64,000 nt of DNA from Callorhinus ursinus (GCF_003265705.1 NW_020312858.1:5887976-5951975); one strand, 5' to 3'; positions 32,215 through 42,058 are shown, counted from the first letter of the stretch. Made by a program: numbers and translations. Notes: generated from the letters alone by a model not told the origin.

Positions 32215-32530
32215 GACCAGCGAGATTCTATAAACATAATCAAAATGTAATAGAAACTTTTTGGAAATGCTGTTATGAGGAGAAAGCATCAATCTTGATG
32301 GAACTCCGCTCAACAGGCTTTGCGGAGCTAATCAATCATGGTCAGGACTCGGCCTCCCCATCTGTCTGCGCCGGGGACCGCGCGGAGCTTGCCGGCTCCC
32401 CGGCTGGGGCTGCGTCCCCTCACCAGGCAATCCATCATGTGGCAGGGGGACGGCGGGAGGGGAATAATAGCACGCTAATAAACTAGGGGCTTTTTTCATT
32501 CCCAACTAATTTTTAGTAAATGAGCCCAAT
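32215..32530. promoter_or_regulatory. Candidate conserved non-coding element
   Basis: Repeat-free block with 'aaacataatcaaaatgtaatagaaac', CATCAATCTTGATG (a short inverted repeat), GGAGCTAATCAATCATGG, 'gcacgctaataaacta' and 'cccaactaatttttag'. It contains AATCAAT/TAAT cores of the TALE/homeobox type on either side of a CpG-bearing GC-rich centre (32350-32460). Enhancer function is inferred only. Confidence 0.4.
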
Positions 32531-33024
32531 CCAGGCAGAGCAGGAAAAAGAGCCCGAGGAGATGGTGCTTCCGAGATGCGCCTGGCTGGCCGGGGACAAT
32601 GGCTCGTGGGCCCGAGGGGAAGCGGAGAGCCAGCCCAGCCCAGGGATAACTGTCTCAGCTCAGCTGGGGCAGCAAGCAGCCCGTGGAGGCGCAGGGAGCA
32701 AGGGGGCCGAGTGACTTCGGGTGGGCGGCAGGGCTTACTGGGGCGGGCCCACAGTGCTGATGCCCCGGGCCGCGGCTGCCATACCAGGCTCTGGTTTGGG
32801 GCTTGAGCTTCCTAGAGAAGCCAAAAGCAGAGCGCTAGGTCCGAGCAATGGGGCAAAGGGCCCGGTACAAGCAATGAACCCCGGGATGAAGAGCAGAGAG
32901 CAAGGTGGGCTTAGACAGAGGGGCTGTGAATGATCAAAGGTGCCTGGTGCCCATTTTCATCTGGCAGTACCTGCCTCGGGGGTGAACCTTCCAGGTTACA
33001 CAGTAGGACAGAGTGTGATATTCT
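32531..33024. other. GC-rich unique sequence, no gene seen
   Basis: Moderately CpG-containing GC-rich DNA downstream of the AT-rich element. Frames of 64-76 codons only. No repeat recognised. Confidence 0.5.
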
Positions 33025-33150
33025 CATAGAGGCCTGTAATTTGGAGGACCATGTCTGTTTTTACTCATCCTTCTGTCTCTACCACTTTGCTTTGTGCATG
33101 GCACATGGTGAGCCCTTATAAATATTTGTTAAGTGAATACATGAATGTGA
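33025..33150 (+). mobile_element. L2 LINE 3' end
   Basis: 'aggcctgtaatttggaggaccatgtctg', 'gcatggcacatggtgagcccttataaatatttgttaagtgaata' is the L2 3' terminus in sense. Confidence 0.75.
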
Positions 33151-33299
33151 ATTGTCCCCGAGATAGCAGATTTTGAAGATCTGTCTGATAATTTCCTTAA
33201 ATTCTTTAAGTTCTTTTCCTAAAGTACATTATCAGATCAGTCCCTGGTTTCCTCCCACCCAGGACTCAGTTTTGGACAGGACTGTTTGGAGAAGGCGTA

Positions 33300-33475
33300 C
33301 ATATTTATCATCTGTTGCTATGTAACAAATTACCCCAAAACGAAATTGCTTTAGACAACAATAAACATATTATCTCTCACAGTTGCTGTGGGTCAGGGAT
33401 TCGGGAACTTTCCCTGCACTGTTCCCAGTCCTGGTAAGTCTTTCTGTAGGTATGGTCATCAGCTCTTCACTGGGA
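33300..33475 (-). mobile_element. MLT1-like LTR fragment, antisense
   Basis: 'catctgttgctatgtaacaaattaccccaaaacg', 'gcttagacaacaataaacat'-like text and 'tctctcacagttgctgtgggtcagggattcggg' are the antisense 3' end of an older MaLR LTR. Confidence 0.7.
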
Positions 33476-33990
33476 ATTTATGGATGGCTGCAAAATTTTT
33501 TGACATTCCCCTCATCAAGAGATGAAGTCTCTCTCTTCTCCCCTTGAATCTGAGCTGACTTGTAACTGATTTGGCCAAAGACAAATATGGAAGAAGTGCT
33601 GCCGTTCTGGGTTCTGGGTCTAGTTTTTAAAAGGACTGTCAACTTTCACCTTGGTCTCCTGGAGCCTGAGCTGCCATCGAAGAAGAAGTCTGGCCCCTCT
33701 TCTGGACACACTTCATGGGCAGGCTCTGCGTCTACACAGAGAAGGGGAGATGCCCAGCTGAGGCCAGCCTTCTAGTCCTTGCCGATGTCCAGACCTGGGA
33801 GTGATGCCATCTTGGACCCTCCAGCCTAGCCCAGATGGCTGAATCCCACCAAGTGAACACAGTCAGTGCCACATAGAGCAAAAAACGGTCCAGATGAACC
33901 TTGCCACAAAATCATGGGACATAATAAGATGATTGTTGTTTTCAGCCACGAAGTATTGGGGTGGTTTGTTCAGAATCAAGAGATAATTGG
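33476..33990 (+). mobile_element. MLT1-like LTR, sense
   Basis: 'ttttgacattcccctcatcaagagatgaagtc', 'cttgaatctgagctgacttgtaac', 'gagcctgagctgccatcg', 'gatgccatcttggaccctccagcc' and 'gttgttttcagccacgaagtattggggtggtttgtt' follow a whole MaLR LTR. Directly abuts an antisense relative at 33300. Confidence 0.8.
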
Positions 33991-34240
33991 AAGACCCAGA
34001 ATTCAAGGAAAGATCATAGACTGTAGCTGGTCCAACTGCACATTCTGTGTTTGAATAATTTCTTTTTTTTTTCTTTCTTTCTAGACATCATTCAGTCTTT
34101 TGCTTAAATACGTAGAGGGGCAGGACAATTATTACCTCTGGGGTTAGTTCCTTCTGTAGTATGGTGGTTGTAGCTCTTCTCCCTTCGTCCTGCTCTTCCT
34201 CCATCTTCCTTTCCCTCTGCTGTTTTCCTTCCTTCTTTTT

Positions 34241-34304
34241 CTTCCTTCCTTCCTTCCTTCCTTCCTTCCTTCCTTCCTTCCTTCCTTCCTTCCTTCCTTC
34301 CTTC
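34241..34304 (+). repeat. (CTTC)n microsatellite, 16 copies
   Basis: Sixteen uninterrupted CTTC units inside a longer pyrimidine tract (34060-34310). Pure tetranucleotide arrays of this length are usually polymorphic. The purine strand could form triplex DNA. Confidence 0.97.
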
Positions 34305-34322
34305 ACCTTTTGTTTCATTTGT

Positions 34323-34508
34323 GTCCCCAGTGGATTGGCTGAGGTTTGCCCACATTGGTAGGAGCAGATCTCTTTACTTAGTCTACTGAATCAAATACTA
34401 ATGTCTTCCAGAAACACCCTCATAGATACACTCAGAAATAATGTTTTACCAGCTCTCTGGGCATCTCTTGGCCCGGTCAAGTTGACACATAAAACTAGCT
34501 GTTACAGG
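34323..34508 (-). mobile_element. LTR-like mammalian repeat, antisense
   Basis: 'gtggattggctgaggtttgcccacattggtagg', 'ctactgaatcaaatactaatgtcttccagaaacaccctcatagatacactcag' and 'ggcccggtcaagttgacacataaaac' are the complement of a widespread mammalian repeat ending in 'gttaattttatgtgtcaacttgac'. Family name not assigned. Confidence 0.6.
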
Positions 34509-34509
34509 G

Positions 34510-34880
34510 AGTGGTACCTGAGCTGGTTCTGGCTTGGAGTGTAGGAGGTGAGCAGGTACATGGGAAGGAGCCTCTTCTGGGGGTGCTAGTGTTGAGTGCA
34601 AGGTGTGGGGATGGTAACGGTGGGGCATGAAGAGAGGAGAGGTGGTTATGGCCATATCACAATAGGCCTTAATGCCACTTAGGAGTTCAGACTCCATGGC
34701 CAGGTGGAGCCGGAAGAGAGTTCCCCTTCAGAGGCCACCCTCTGGTTGCTGGGGGGGGGGTGGTTGGGGCGGCAGCAGGGAGACCAGGTAGAGGTCGATT
34801 GGCTGAAAGATGGTGGCAGCTTGGACTGGGGTGGAGATGGCAGAGTCGCAGGAATGTGGGTGGTTTGGAAAGTGTAATGG
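34510..34880 (-). mobile_element. L2 LINE 3' fragment
   Basis: 'aggtggttatggccatatcacaataggccttaatgcc', 'aggagttcagactcc', 'gagaccaggtagagg' and 'gatggtggcagcttggactggggtggagatgg' give the antisense L2 plan. It contains a G-run at 34750-34759. Confidence 0.65.
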
Positions 34881-35790
34881 GTGTTGACTGTATTACTTGA
34901 GACTATGTCATTCTGCTGTAAAGGATAAGAAAAACAAATAGGTTGGGATGCATCTTCTACAAAGCGTTTGGCATAGATTGTACATAAGCTTGTCGCTTAT
35001 GCAACGGAGGCAAAACTTAGAGGATGTGTTAAGTACACACAATGAGTAAGCTTCTGAGACTCAGGCAGAATTCATAAGATGTGTTAAATGTAGATAGTAA
35101 GAATGTTAGCAACCTGCTAATCATAGATAGATTGAATGGCTTATATGGTAACACAAAGAAGAGGACTGTAAATAGAAATGGGTGGAAAGATCAAGTCATG
35201 ATGGTACCACCTCCAACAGGTCATCCCTAAATTGGCCACCCACTGGTGTTACCGACCCTGGGCTTATTCTGTCCCCACATATGCTCTGTCCAAGAAAGGC
35301 GGATGAAACCAAGGGCTGTTCAGAGGTGAGTGGTAAAGCTGCAGCACTGGTTAGACATACATACTTGCCTTGTCTCTTCAATAGAGTATGTGTGTCATTG
35401 ACCCCAGGTAGCTTCCATCTGTGGGACGCCCTTGCACCAACCACAGCTCTGGTCTTCTGAACCACATAGCAGCAGGGCAGGCTGGGGTGGAAAGGAAAGA
35501 GCCAGGACATATGAAAATTACATACCCCAGGGTTCCAGGGCCATTCGGCCATTCTCCTCACTTACACCCCATCTCAAATGTGTCAACCAACTTCATGTCT
35601 TTTATTCTTGATTTATATTTATTTATTTTGCTTTGTGTCTTATTTGGTTTAACGAATGACATGATTTGAGCACCTCAGTTTGGTCTGTGAGCTTTCCTAT
35701 TTTGTAGCCTGTTAGTTGCCTGGTAGTATTTTTGTGATGGGAGAAGGCAGATCATTGGCTGGGACAAGAGGGGTTATCAAGAGCTCTCCT
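34881..35790. other. Unique sequence, no gene seen
   Basis: About 900 bp with no recognised repeat. 34890-35180 is AT-rich and weakly repetitive (several 'gatgtgttaa' motifs at 35021 and 35077). A 121-codon antisense frame at 35196-35561 has no domain. Confidence 0.5.
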
Positions 35791-35976
35791 GGGGCGCTTG
35801 GGTGGCTCAGATGGTTGTGTCTGCCTTCAGCTCAGGTCATGATCTCCAGGTCTTGGAATCGAGTCCCACATCGGGCTCATGTTCAGCTGGGAGTCTGCTT
35901 CTCCCTCTCCCTCTGCCTCTCCCCCTGCTTGTGCTGTCTCTCTCTCAAATGAATAAATAAAATCTTTAAAAAAAAA
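35791..35976 (+). mobile_element. SINEC (CAN SINE), sense
   Basis: Sense copy: GGGGCGCTTGGGTGGCTCAG, 'gtctgccttcagctcaggtcatgatctccagg', CT-rich body, 'aatgaataaataaaatcttt' and A-tail. Duplicated target AAGAGCTCT at 35779-35787 and 35977-35985. Confidence 0.95.
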
Positions 35977-36027
35977 AAGAGCTCTTTTAAGCTAAGAGCC
36001 TCCTATCTCTATTTGGAAGTACACATT

Positions 36028-36207
36028 TTTAAAAAGATTTTATTTATTTATTTGAGAGAGAGAGCAAGAGAGAGAGAGCACAAGAGGGGGGAGGGTCAGA
36101 GGGAGAAGCAGGCGGGGAGCCTGACGTGGGGACCCGATCCTGGGACTCTGGGATCATGACCGGAGATGAAGGCAGTCACTTAACCAACTGAGCCACCCAG
36201 GCACCCC
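36028..36207 (-). mobile_element. SINEC inserted in the tail of another SINEC
   Basis: Antisense CAN SINE with part of its body deleted after 'gagaagcaggc'. Its right edge is followed by 'acccatttttttttaaag', which is the tail of the next SINEC. See 36218-36434. Confidence 0.92.
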
Positions 36208-36217
36208 ACCCATTTTT

Positions 36218-36434
36218 TTTTAAAGAGATTTCATTTATTTATTAATTTGACAGAGAGAGCGAGAGAAAGAGAGAGAGAGAGAGCACAAGCAGGGGGAGTG
36301 GCAGGTAGAGGCAGAGGGAGAAATAGGCTCCCCATGGAGCAGAGAGCCCGACGTGGGACTCGATTCCAGGACCCTGGCATCACCACCTGAGTGGAAGGCA
36401 GAAGCTCAACGGACTGAGCCACACAGGCGCCCCT
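36218..36434 (-). mobile_element. SINEC (CAN SINE), host of a nested SINEC
   Basis: Antisense CAN SINE ending 'gactgagccacacaggcgcccc'. The outer duplicated target, 'ggaagtacacattt' at about 36016 and 'ggaagtatacattt' at about 36437, encloses both SINECs. The first SINEC therefore landed in this one's A-rich tail. Confidence 0.92.
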
Positions 36435-36599
36435 GGGAAGTATACATTTAATGCACCCAGAGAGGACTCTGGGCAGGGATGGGATTGCAGGAGAATCACC
36501 ATCAGAGGCCCCGCCTCAGCTCTGTGGGTCTGGAGCACAGGAAGCCAAGACAAGCTACGCAAGCATTTTTAAGGATCCTCCATGCAGCCGATCCTTCTG

Positions 36600-36652
36600 C
36601 TAACATTTCATTGGCCAAAGCAAGTCACATGGCTAAGCCCAACCCCCAACAG
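36600..36652 (-). mobile_element. Small MLT1-like LTR remnant
   Basis: 'aacatttcattggccaaagcaagtcacatggctaagccc' is the MaLR motif ATTGGTCAAAGCAAGTCAC. Only about 50 bp remain next to an L1. Confidence 0.6.
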
Positions 36653-36654
36653 GA

Positions 36655-37032
36655 AGAGTATTCAGCCCTAAAGAGGAAGGAAATTCCGACCCAGGCTCCA
36701 ACGTGGATGAACCTTGAGGACGCGACGCTGAGTGAAATAAGCCAGTCACAAAAGGACAAGTATGTATGATTCCACTTATATGAAGTACTTAGAGCAATCA
36801 GATTCATAGAGACAGAAAATAGAGCAGTGGTTGCTAGGGGCTGGGAGAAGGAGGAATGGGGAGCGGTTGCTTGATTGATGTAGAGTTTCAGTTTTACAAG
36901 AGTTTCGAAAGAGTTCTGGAGTTTTGTCGCGGGGCCATGTGAATGTACTTAACACCAATGAACTCTACAGTTAAAAATGGTTAAGTTGGTAATTTTGCTG
37001 TTGTTAAAGAACTTTAATTCAAATAAAAAAGA
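36655..37032 (+). mobile_element. L1 3' end (L1M group), sense
   Basis: 'gagtattcagccctaaagaggaagg', 'acgtggatgaaccttgaggacg', 'gtgaaataagccagtcacaaaaggacaag', 'gggaatgtactt'-type text and 'acagttaaaaatggttaagttgg' run in sense. 5'-truncated. Confidence 0.9.
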
Positions 37033-37039
37033 AAATTCA

Positions 37040-37345
37040 ATTTAAACACCAGGTGGTATAAAATAAGTGCAAAGACAAAAGTAATGTAGTGTCCACAATC
37101 CCACCACACAAGGATAGACTCTGCTGACCACTGGAATCCCTGGTGGACATTTCTCTGTACTTGAATATTCCATGGACGCATGTACTAATTTTCTTTAACC
37201 GCCGTACATACACTACGGTGTTGGATTCTTCTCAAGCAAAATTGCTTTGAACAAGTCATTGTTCTGGAGTCGATACACAGAGTCCCATCATCATTTTTAA
37301 TGGCTGGATGGTATTCCACCTAGTGTGTCCCCTAACTGTATCAGT
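37040..37345 (-). mobile_element. L1/HAL1-like LINE fragment, antisense
   Basis: 'tccacaatcccaccacacaagg', 'gaccactggaatccctggtggacatttc' and 'tttttaatggctggatggtattccac' match the antisense plan of the same LINE group as at 28060 and 54440. Confidence 0.65.
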
Positions 37346-38109
37346 TCATAAGGCCATGTAGCAAAACACCTCAAAACTCAGTGGCTTAAGACAACTAGCA
37401 TTTATTATGCTTAGGATTATTGTGAACGTGTTTTCCTGTGGGACCACGTTCAGGAGAAGGGAAGCTAAGGAAACACGATAAAATAGAGGAAGAAATGTAA
37501 GTCAGGATGTGATGTTAGCTGGAGATAGGCTTCAGCCTGGTTCAGTGGAGAGTTTTGGAGCACAAAAGTGCACCTCCCACCTTGGTTCCACCTTAAGCTC
37601 CTTTGATCCACCCCTCCCTTGTCAATCAATCTCTGGCTACAAGTTGACAGATCCTGTTGAGCCAATGGCAATTCTCCAGAGAAGGCTGGAGGTGAAAGCT
37701 ATTAGCAGCCAATACTGAAGCAGCCTACTAAACAGAAGATGGTAAATTTTATGTGTATTTAACCGTAAGTAAAACAACAACAACAACAACAACAACAAAA
37801 CCCCCCAAAAATCAGTGGGGTGGGGAAGTACACTCCATCTACAGTGGGAGGCCCTACAAACTTACAAGGCAAAGGATATGGATGTATAATCCTGATATAG
37901 TGGAGTAAGAATCGGGATCAATGATCTAATTCATTACATTTGCTCAGATTTGCATGGTGAGGACACTTCTCTGGCAATCCCAGTGGGGGATGGGCTGGCC
38001 CTCATCCAAGAGGCAACAGTCCAGGTGAGGGCAGGGGAGCCCAGTAGATGGAAATGAGGTAGAAGATGTACTCAGAGCCTTGTTTGTTGATGACTTCCTA
38101 TACCTGAAG
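37346..38109. other. MLT1-like remnant and unique DNA
   Basis: 'ccatgtagcaaaacacctcaaaactcagtggcttaagacaactagc' (37353-37400) is an antisense MLT1-like LTR end. The rest is unique, with a (CAA)n array at 37773-37799 followed by six C. No gene. Confidence 0.5.
37773..37806 (+). repeat. (CAA)n microsatellite
   Basis: About eight CAA units ending in a short A-run and CCCCCC. No parent retroelement is recognised. Confidence 0.92.
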
Positions 38110-38325
38110 TACTGTGCCCAAGACTGTGCATTTGTCATCTCCCTTAAGCTTTCAGCAAGCCCACGACATAGGTCTACTATGAATCCCTTTGTACAGATGG
38201 GGAAACCGAGGTAATAGGAGGGGAAGTGTCCTGCTTAAGGATGCACAGCTGGGAGGAACTCAACATGGCATTCAAACCCACATCTGCCTGCCTCCAGGGC
38301 CCAGGTCTTTAACCACCACGCCCTA
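38110..38325 (-). mobile_element. MIR SINE, antisense
   Basis: 'gtacagatggggaaaccgaggtaatagg', 'gtcctgcttaaggatgcacagctgggagg', 'attcaaacccacatctgcctgcc' and 'gtctttaaccaccacgccc' follow MIR from core to 5' end. Confidence 0.88.
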
Positions 38326-38639
38326 CCAACTTGGTTGAGGGTGCAAGGCAAGTGATTTGACCTCTGAGTTTGGGTGACAGGTGGGTGGAGACCCCATCGA
38401 CTAAGGCTGAGCACTGCCCCTGTGAGATCCACTGGGGACAGTCACGTGGGAGAGGAAAGTGGGGAGGGGGGAGACCAATTTTGAATGGAAAAGGAAAATG
38501 CTCAGCTCCAAATTAGCAGCATTTTCCTCTGGCCTTGCTTTTCTTCACTTGTTTACCTGTAACTTCTTCCAACTCCGGCTGCTGGGGACAGAGAGAAGCG
38601 GAAGACAGGAATCCTCCAGGGGCTCAGATGCTGCTCGGC
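38326..38639. other. Unique sequence, no gene seen
   Basis: About 310 bp without a recognised repeat or exon, grading at its right side into an AT-rich block. Confidence 0.5.
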
Positions 38640-38830
38640 TCGCGATGTAGCCTGACAAATCAAGTGGGTAAAACCCATTAATTAGCAGTTTTGGAAACAG
38701 TTGCAAAGTTAATTATTCCGTTTTCTGATGAAAGAAAGCTAATTTTTGGCATTTACACCGACAGTGACATGAACTAACATTTTTCGAGTTGACATCCCTC
38801 AAGATAAATGATGCTGTGAGGCATTTGTGC
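38640..38830. promoter_or_regulatory. Candidate conserved non-coding element
   Basis: AT-rich, repeat-free block with ACCCATTAATTAGCAG, 'caaagttaattattccg', 'gaaagctaatttttggc' and 'caagataaatgatgctg'. Three TAAT/ATTA cores occur within 80 bp. Flanking DNA is GC-rich. Regulatory role is inferred from composition only. Confidence 0.4.
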
Positions 38831-39288
38831 AAACATCCTGACCCACAGCACTCTGACGAAGACTGTCTGTAACGGGCACCTTCGCTACAGTTTTTGCCCG
38901 GCGAGTTTGGGGGGTGGGCGAGCCAAGAAGGGGGGTGTATCTGGTGGGGGCAGTGAAAAGGAGAAAGCTGGTGACATACAGAGAAGATTCAAAGCCAGAG
39001 AGAACATTTGCATGTTCAGAAGGCTTTGCCGTAATGGCGAGAGGAGGGGGGCTTGCTAACATTGCTGTCCCTCTGTCTGTCTGTCTGGGGTGAGATTCCC
39101 ACCCAGAGGAGGCACCTAGTTTTTCCAAGTGGTTGCTTCCAAATTCAGGTCTTCTCCCCAGACCTAGCTTCTGAATACTAGGCTGATGCGTCCAGGTTTC
39201 TGCTGAACAGCTTCACTCAGCATCCTGGAGGCATCTCAAACTCACTTTGTCCCGAAGGAACTCCCGGCTCCCCTGCCCTTGTCTTCCC
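38831..39288. other. Unique sequence, no gene seen
   Basis: GC-rich unique DNA up to the assembly gap. An antisense 109-codon frame has no domain. Confidence 0.5.
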
Positions 39289-39298
39289 NNNNNNNNNN
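39289..39298. other. Assembly gap (10 N)
   Basis: Ten N residues, a placeholder-sized gap. The sequence immediately to its right is a tandem repeat, so true missing length may be larger. Confidence 1.
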
Positions 39299-39345
39299 CA
39301 CCCCTCCACGTGATCAGGCGGCACCACCCCTCCACGTGATCAGGC
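39299..39345 (+). repeat. 26-bp tandem repeat abutting the gap
   Basis: The segment from CACCCCTCCACGTGATCAGG at 39299 recurs at 39325 with a period of 26 bp. Identity over the shared 21 bases is perfect. Two copies are visible, and further copies may lie in the gap. Confidence 0.92.
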
Positions 39346-39635
39346 CAGAATCGCAGCCAGCATCCCTCTCCCTCACTCATTCCCACCATCCATCTTATCA
39401 GCAAGATCTGCCAATGAATGCACTACCTCGGACCCATGCCTCAGATACGGCTCCTCCTTTTGCATTTACCACCACTCCCGGGTCTGTGTAAGTAACACCA
39501 TCCCTTCAAACTCCCTGGCGGCCTGTAGGGACACCGTGAGAGCCACACATGAAGGTTTACATTTCCTTGTTGCCTCATTGAAGCAAGGGAACAGAAACAG
39601 GTGAATTTAATTTAAAAACTTTCTTTAGGCTGACG

Positions 39636-40036
39636 AATTTTATTTTTTAGAACAGTTTTAGGTTCACAAAAATACTGAATGCAAAGTACAGAGATTTCCC
39701 ACGGACCGCCTGTCCCCACGCATGCACAGCCTCCCCCATTAGTGCCCATCCGCCAGCAGTGGCACATTCATTACACCTGATGGACCCTCACTGACACATC
39801 ATCATCTCAAGACCGTAGTTGACATTAGGGTTCACTGTTGGTGTTGTACGTTCTGTGGGTTTGGACCGACACGTAATGACACACATCCATCCTTACAGTA
39901 TTATGCAGAGTAGTTGGACTGCCCTAAAGACCCTCTGTGCTCCACCCACTCCTCGCTTCCTCCGCCCCGGCCCCGCCCCGGCGACCGCTTGTCTTTTTAC
40001 TTGCCTCCATAGCTTTGCCTTTTCCAGTGTGGTTTG
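39636..40036 (-). mobile_element. L1 3' UTR fragment, L1MA/MB-like
   Basis: 'tttttagaacagttttaggttcac' through 'cccacggaccgcctgtccccacgcatgcac', 'cattagggttcactgttggtg', 'gtgggtttggaccgac' and 'gccctaaagaccctctgtgctccacc'. Antisense L1 3' UTR, paralogous to 62-575. Confidence 0.88.
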
Positions 40037-40794
40037 AAGTGATGTCCCCTCCTCCTCTTGCCTCTGTACAGCCCACTCTGCATGGAGAGAGCTCATACAT
40101 ATGCAAACCGGACCATGTCCTTTCCCACCAGACTGAGAAGAAAAATGGGACTCCCTCCTTCAGCCGACAATGCTTTGCGGGATCTGGCCCCAGCCTGCTT
40201 GCCCACCCACCCCATGCCACTCTCTGATCAGTATATCCAGTGATCTTGGCTTTCCTTTCAGTTCTTCAAACTCGTCCTGCCTGGTCTTGCTGAAGTGTAA
40301 ATTGCAGAGAGGGGAGTGGAGCCATCCTCAGGCACTGCGCAGGCCAGGTGGTCCTGGGGGTATGTGGGAGCCCCTGGGGATGGGAGTGGGAGGGAGCGAG
40401 TGGACTGGGTTTGCACTAACCCTCTGCCTCTCTGGAACGGAGCTTGAATCCTGTGCTCTGGGCAGCATCCTTCTTAACATGGGCAGATTAATTGAAAACA
40501 GATGTCAAGTGGTGGAATTTAAACACACACATCTCACCAAATGTCAGCTTTTCCCCTGGGCTACGATGGAGTTTTCGCTTCTCATCCTCACCAAGGAACT
40601 TCGAAAAAGCCTCTTAGACGTGCTGGTGGTGTGCTTGACCCCAACAGTCTTTTAGGCAAAAACTTCTCAAAAACTCAAGGCAAGTTATGACTCTGAAAAT
40701 TTGAATCCACGTGATGAATTTATTTGTACGGGCTGCATACAAAGGGTACTCTGAGAACAGCTGACTCTTGTAATAACCACAGAGCCTTCAGATT
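40037..40794. other. Unique sequence with possible conserved block
   Basis: No repeat seen. 40460-40790 is AT-richer ('gcagattaattgaaaacag', 'ggaatttaaacacac', 'cgtgatgaatttatttgtacg') and may be weakly conserved. A 161-codon frame (40170-40655) crosses both parts with no domain. Confidence 0.4.
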
Positions 40795-40936
40795 GAAAGG
40801 ACGGGAGGGCACAGTCTCATTTCCCCAGTCAGAGGTGGGAAACTGAGGCCCAGAGCATGGAAGGGACTTGTCCGAGGTTGCTCAGCACGTTAGCGTCAAA
40901 GCTGGGGCTGGGACCCACAGCCAGAGACTATTTTCT
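40795..40936 (-). mobile_element. MIR SINE, antisense
   Basis: 'tcagaggtgggaaactgaggcccagagcatgg', 'cttgtccgaggttgctcagcacg' and 'gctggggctgggacccacag' are the MIR core. Broken at its right end by a SINEC. Confidence 0.85.
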
Positions 40937-41152
40937 TTTTTTCTTTTTTAAAGATATTATTTATTTATTAGAGAGAGAGCACGAGTGAGTGAGTGGGATT
41001 AGGAGTAGAGGGAGAGGGAGAGAGAGAATCTCCAGCAGACTCTTAGCTGAGCACGGAGCCAGGTCTGCAGCTCGATCGCACAACCCCGAGATCATGACCT
41101 GAACTGAAATCAAGAGTCAGACGCTTAACCAATTGAGCCACCCAGGTGCCCC
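40937..41152 (-). mobile_element. SINEC, older subfamily
   Basis: Antisense CAN SINE, 216 bp, with 'gcagctcgatcgcacaaccccgagatcatgacc' and 'gaactgaaatcaagagtcagacgcttaacc', a body typical of an older subfamily. Duplicated target GAGACTATTTTCT (40924-40936) and GAGATTATTTTCT (41153-41165). Confidence 0.94.
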
Positions 41153-41194
41153 GAGATTATTTTCTAAAGTACAGATCGGATGCTGTCTTCCTCC

Positions 41195-41660
41195 ATGCCA
41201 CTCTGTGCCTGAATAAACCTGGACTCCTTGGCAGGGCCTGGGAGGTCCTTCACTGCCTCCCCTGCACCCCAGCCTCATCTCCCCCACTCTCCCAGGGTAA
41301 GGGACCTCCCTGCGTTCCTCAACATAGGCCTCTGCTGCCTGGCCCATGATGTTTCTTCTGTCTCTCTACCAATCTAGTAAACTCCTATTCACTTCTCACA
41401 AACCAAATCAGATGTGCCCTTCTCTCACAAGAACCCCCAACTCCCCAGCTAGCTGCACATCTTCTGGGATCCCATTACTCTGCACATCTTCTGGGATCCC
41501 ACAGCATCGGACACAGGTCACTGTAATTATCTGAATATTTCTCTGTTCCCCCCTCTCCCTCCTTAAAACCCTGTGTTTTATTTTATCTGCTTCCCTGGAA
41601 CTCGGCACAGAACCCAGCACACAGTATGCACTCAGCAGACACCTGCGACTTGGACATTGT
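41195..41660 (+). mobile_element. L2 LINE 3' region
   Basis: 'caggcctgggaggtccttcactgcctccc', 'ctcacaaaccaaatcagatgtgcccttctctc', 'tttattttatctgcttccctggaac' and 'agaacccagcacacagtatgcactcagcag' are sense L2 blocks in order. It carries a 27-bp internal duplication at 41453-41501. Confidence 0.65.
41453..41501 (+). repeat. 27-bp tandem duplication
   Basis: The 22-bp segment starting CTGCACATCTTCTGGGAT at 41453 recurs exactly at 41480, a period of 27 bp. The absence of differences suggests a recent duplication. Confidence 0.92.
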
Positions 41661-41844
41661 CCAAGCCGAGGGAGCCCTGTGTTGGCTTTCTTACTCAGCT
41701 TTTCGGTACTATCTGACCCCGCTGAGCTCTCTCTTCTTGAGATTCCCCCTGCTGCACCAGGCATGGTTCTCTCCAGCCTCGTTTTCCCTCCCAGGTCTCC
41801 GACTGTTTACTTCTGTTTCCTTTCAGGATGTTCCCTCCTCCGCC

Positions 41845-42058
41845 CATCTCTTCTAGTCTGTGGTGTTCCAGGATTGGTCCCGGCCCTCTCCTCTCTGGAA
41901 GCCTTCTCTGCCTGGGTGAACTGTTCCAGGACTCAGGGCCTTTGCCTATGCTCTTCCCTCCCCCTGGGTTACTGTTTCCTTCATTTCTGGTGCGAGCAAG
42001 TTCTTCTCAACCTTCGGGTTCCACCCTTGCCGAGAGTCCTTCCCTGACCACCTGAGCA
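41845..42058 (+). mobile_element. L2 LINE 3' region
   Basis: 'actcagggcctttgcctatgctcttccctccccctgggtta' and 'gttctcaaccttcgggttcc...agagtccttccctgaccacctgag'-like text match the L2 block GGGCCTTTGCACTTGCTGTTCC ... CCTTCCCTGACCACC. Confidence 0.78.

Noticed and set aside
32350..32460. Small CpG island or promoter
   Set aside because: CpG density is moderate and the stretch is only about 110 bp; no exon or transcription-start features are seen.
34088..34355. Lys/Gly/Arg-rich repetitive peptide frames (antisense)
   Set aside because: They are translations of the GAAG microsatellite strand.
40170..40655. 161-codon frame
   Set aside because: Crosses unrelated GC-rich and AT-rich unique DNA. 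No domain and no splice context.
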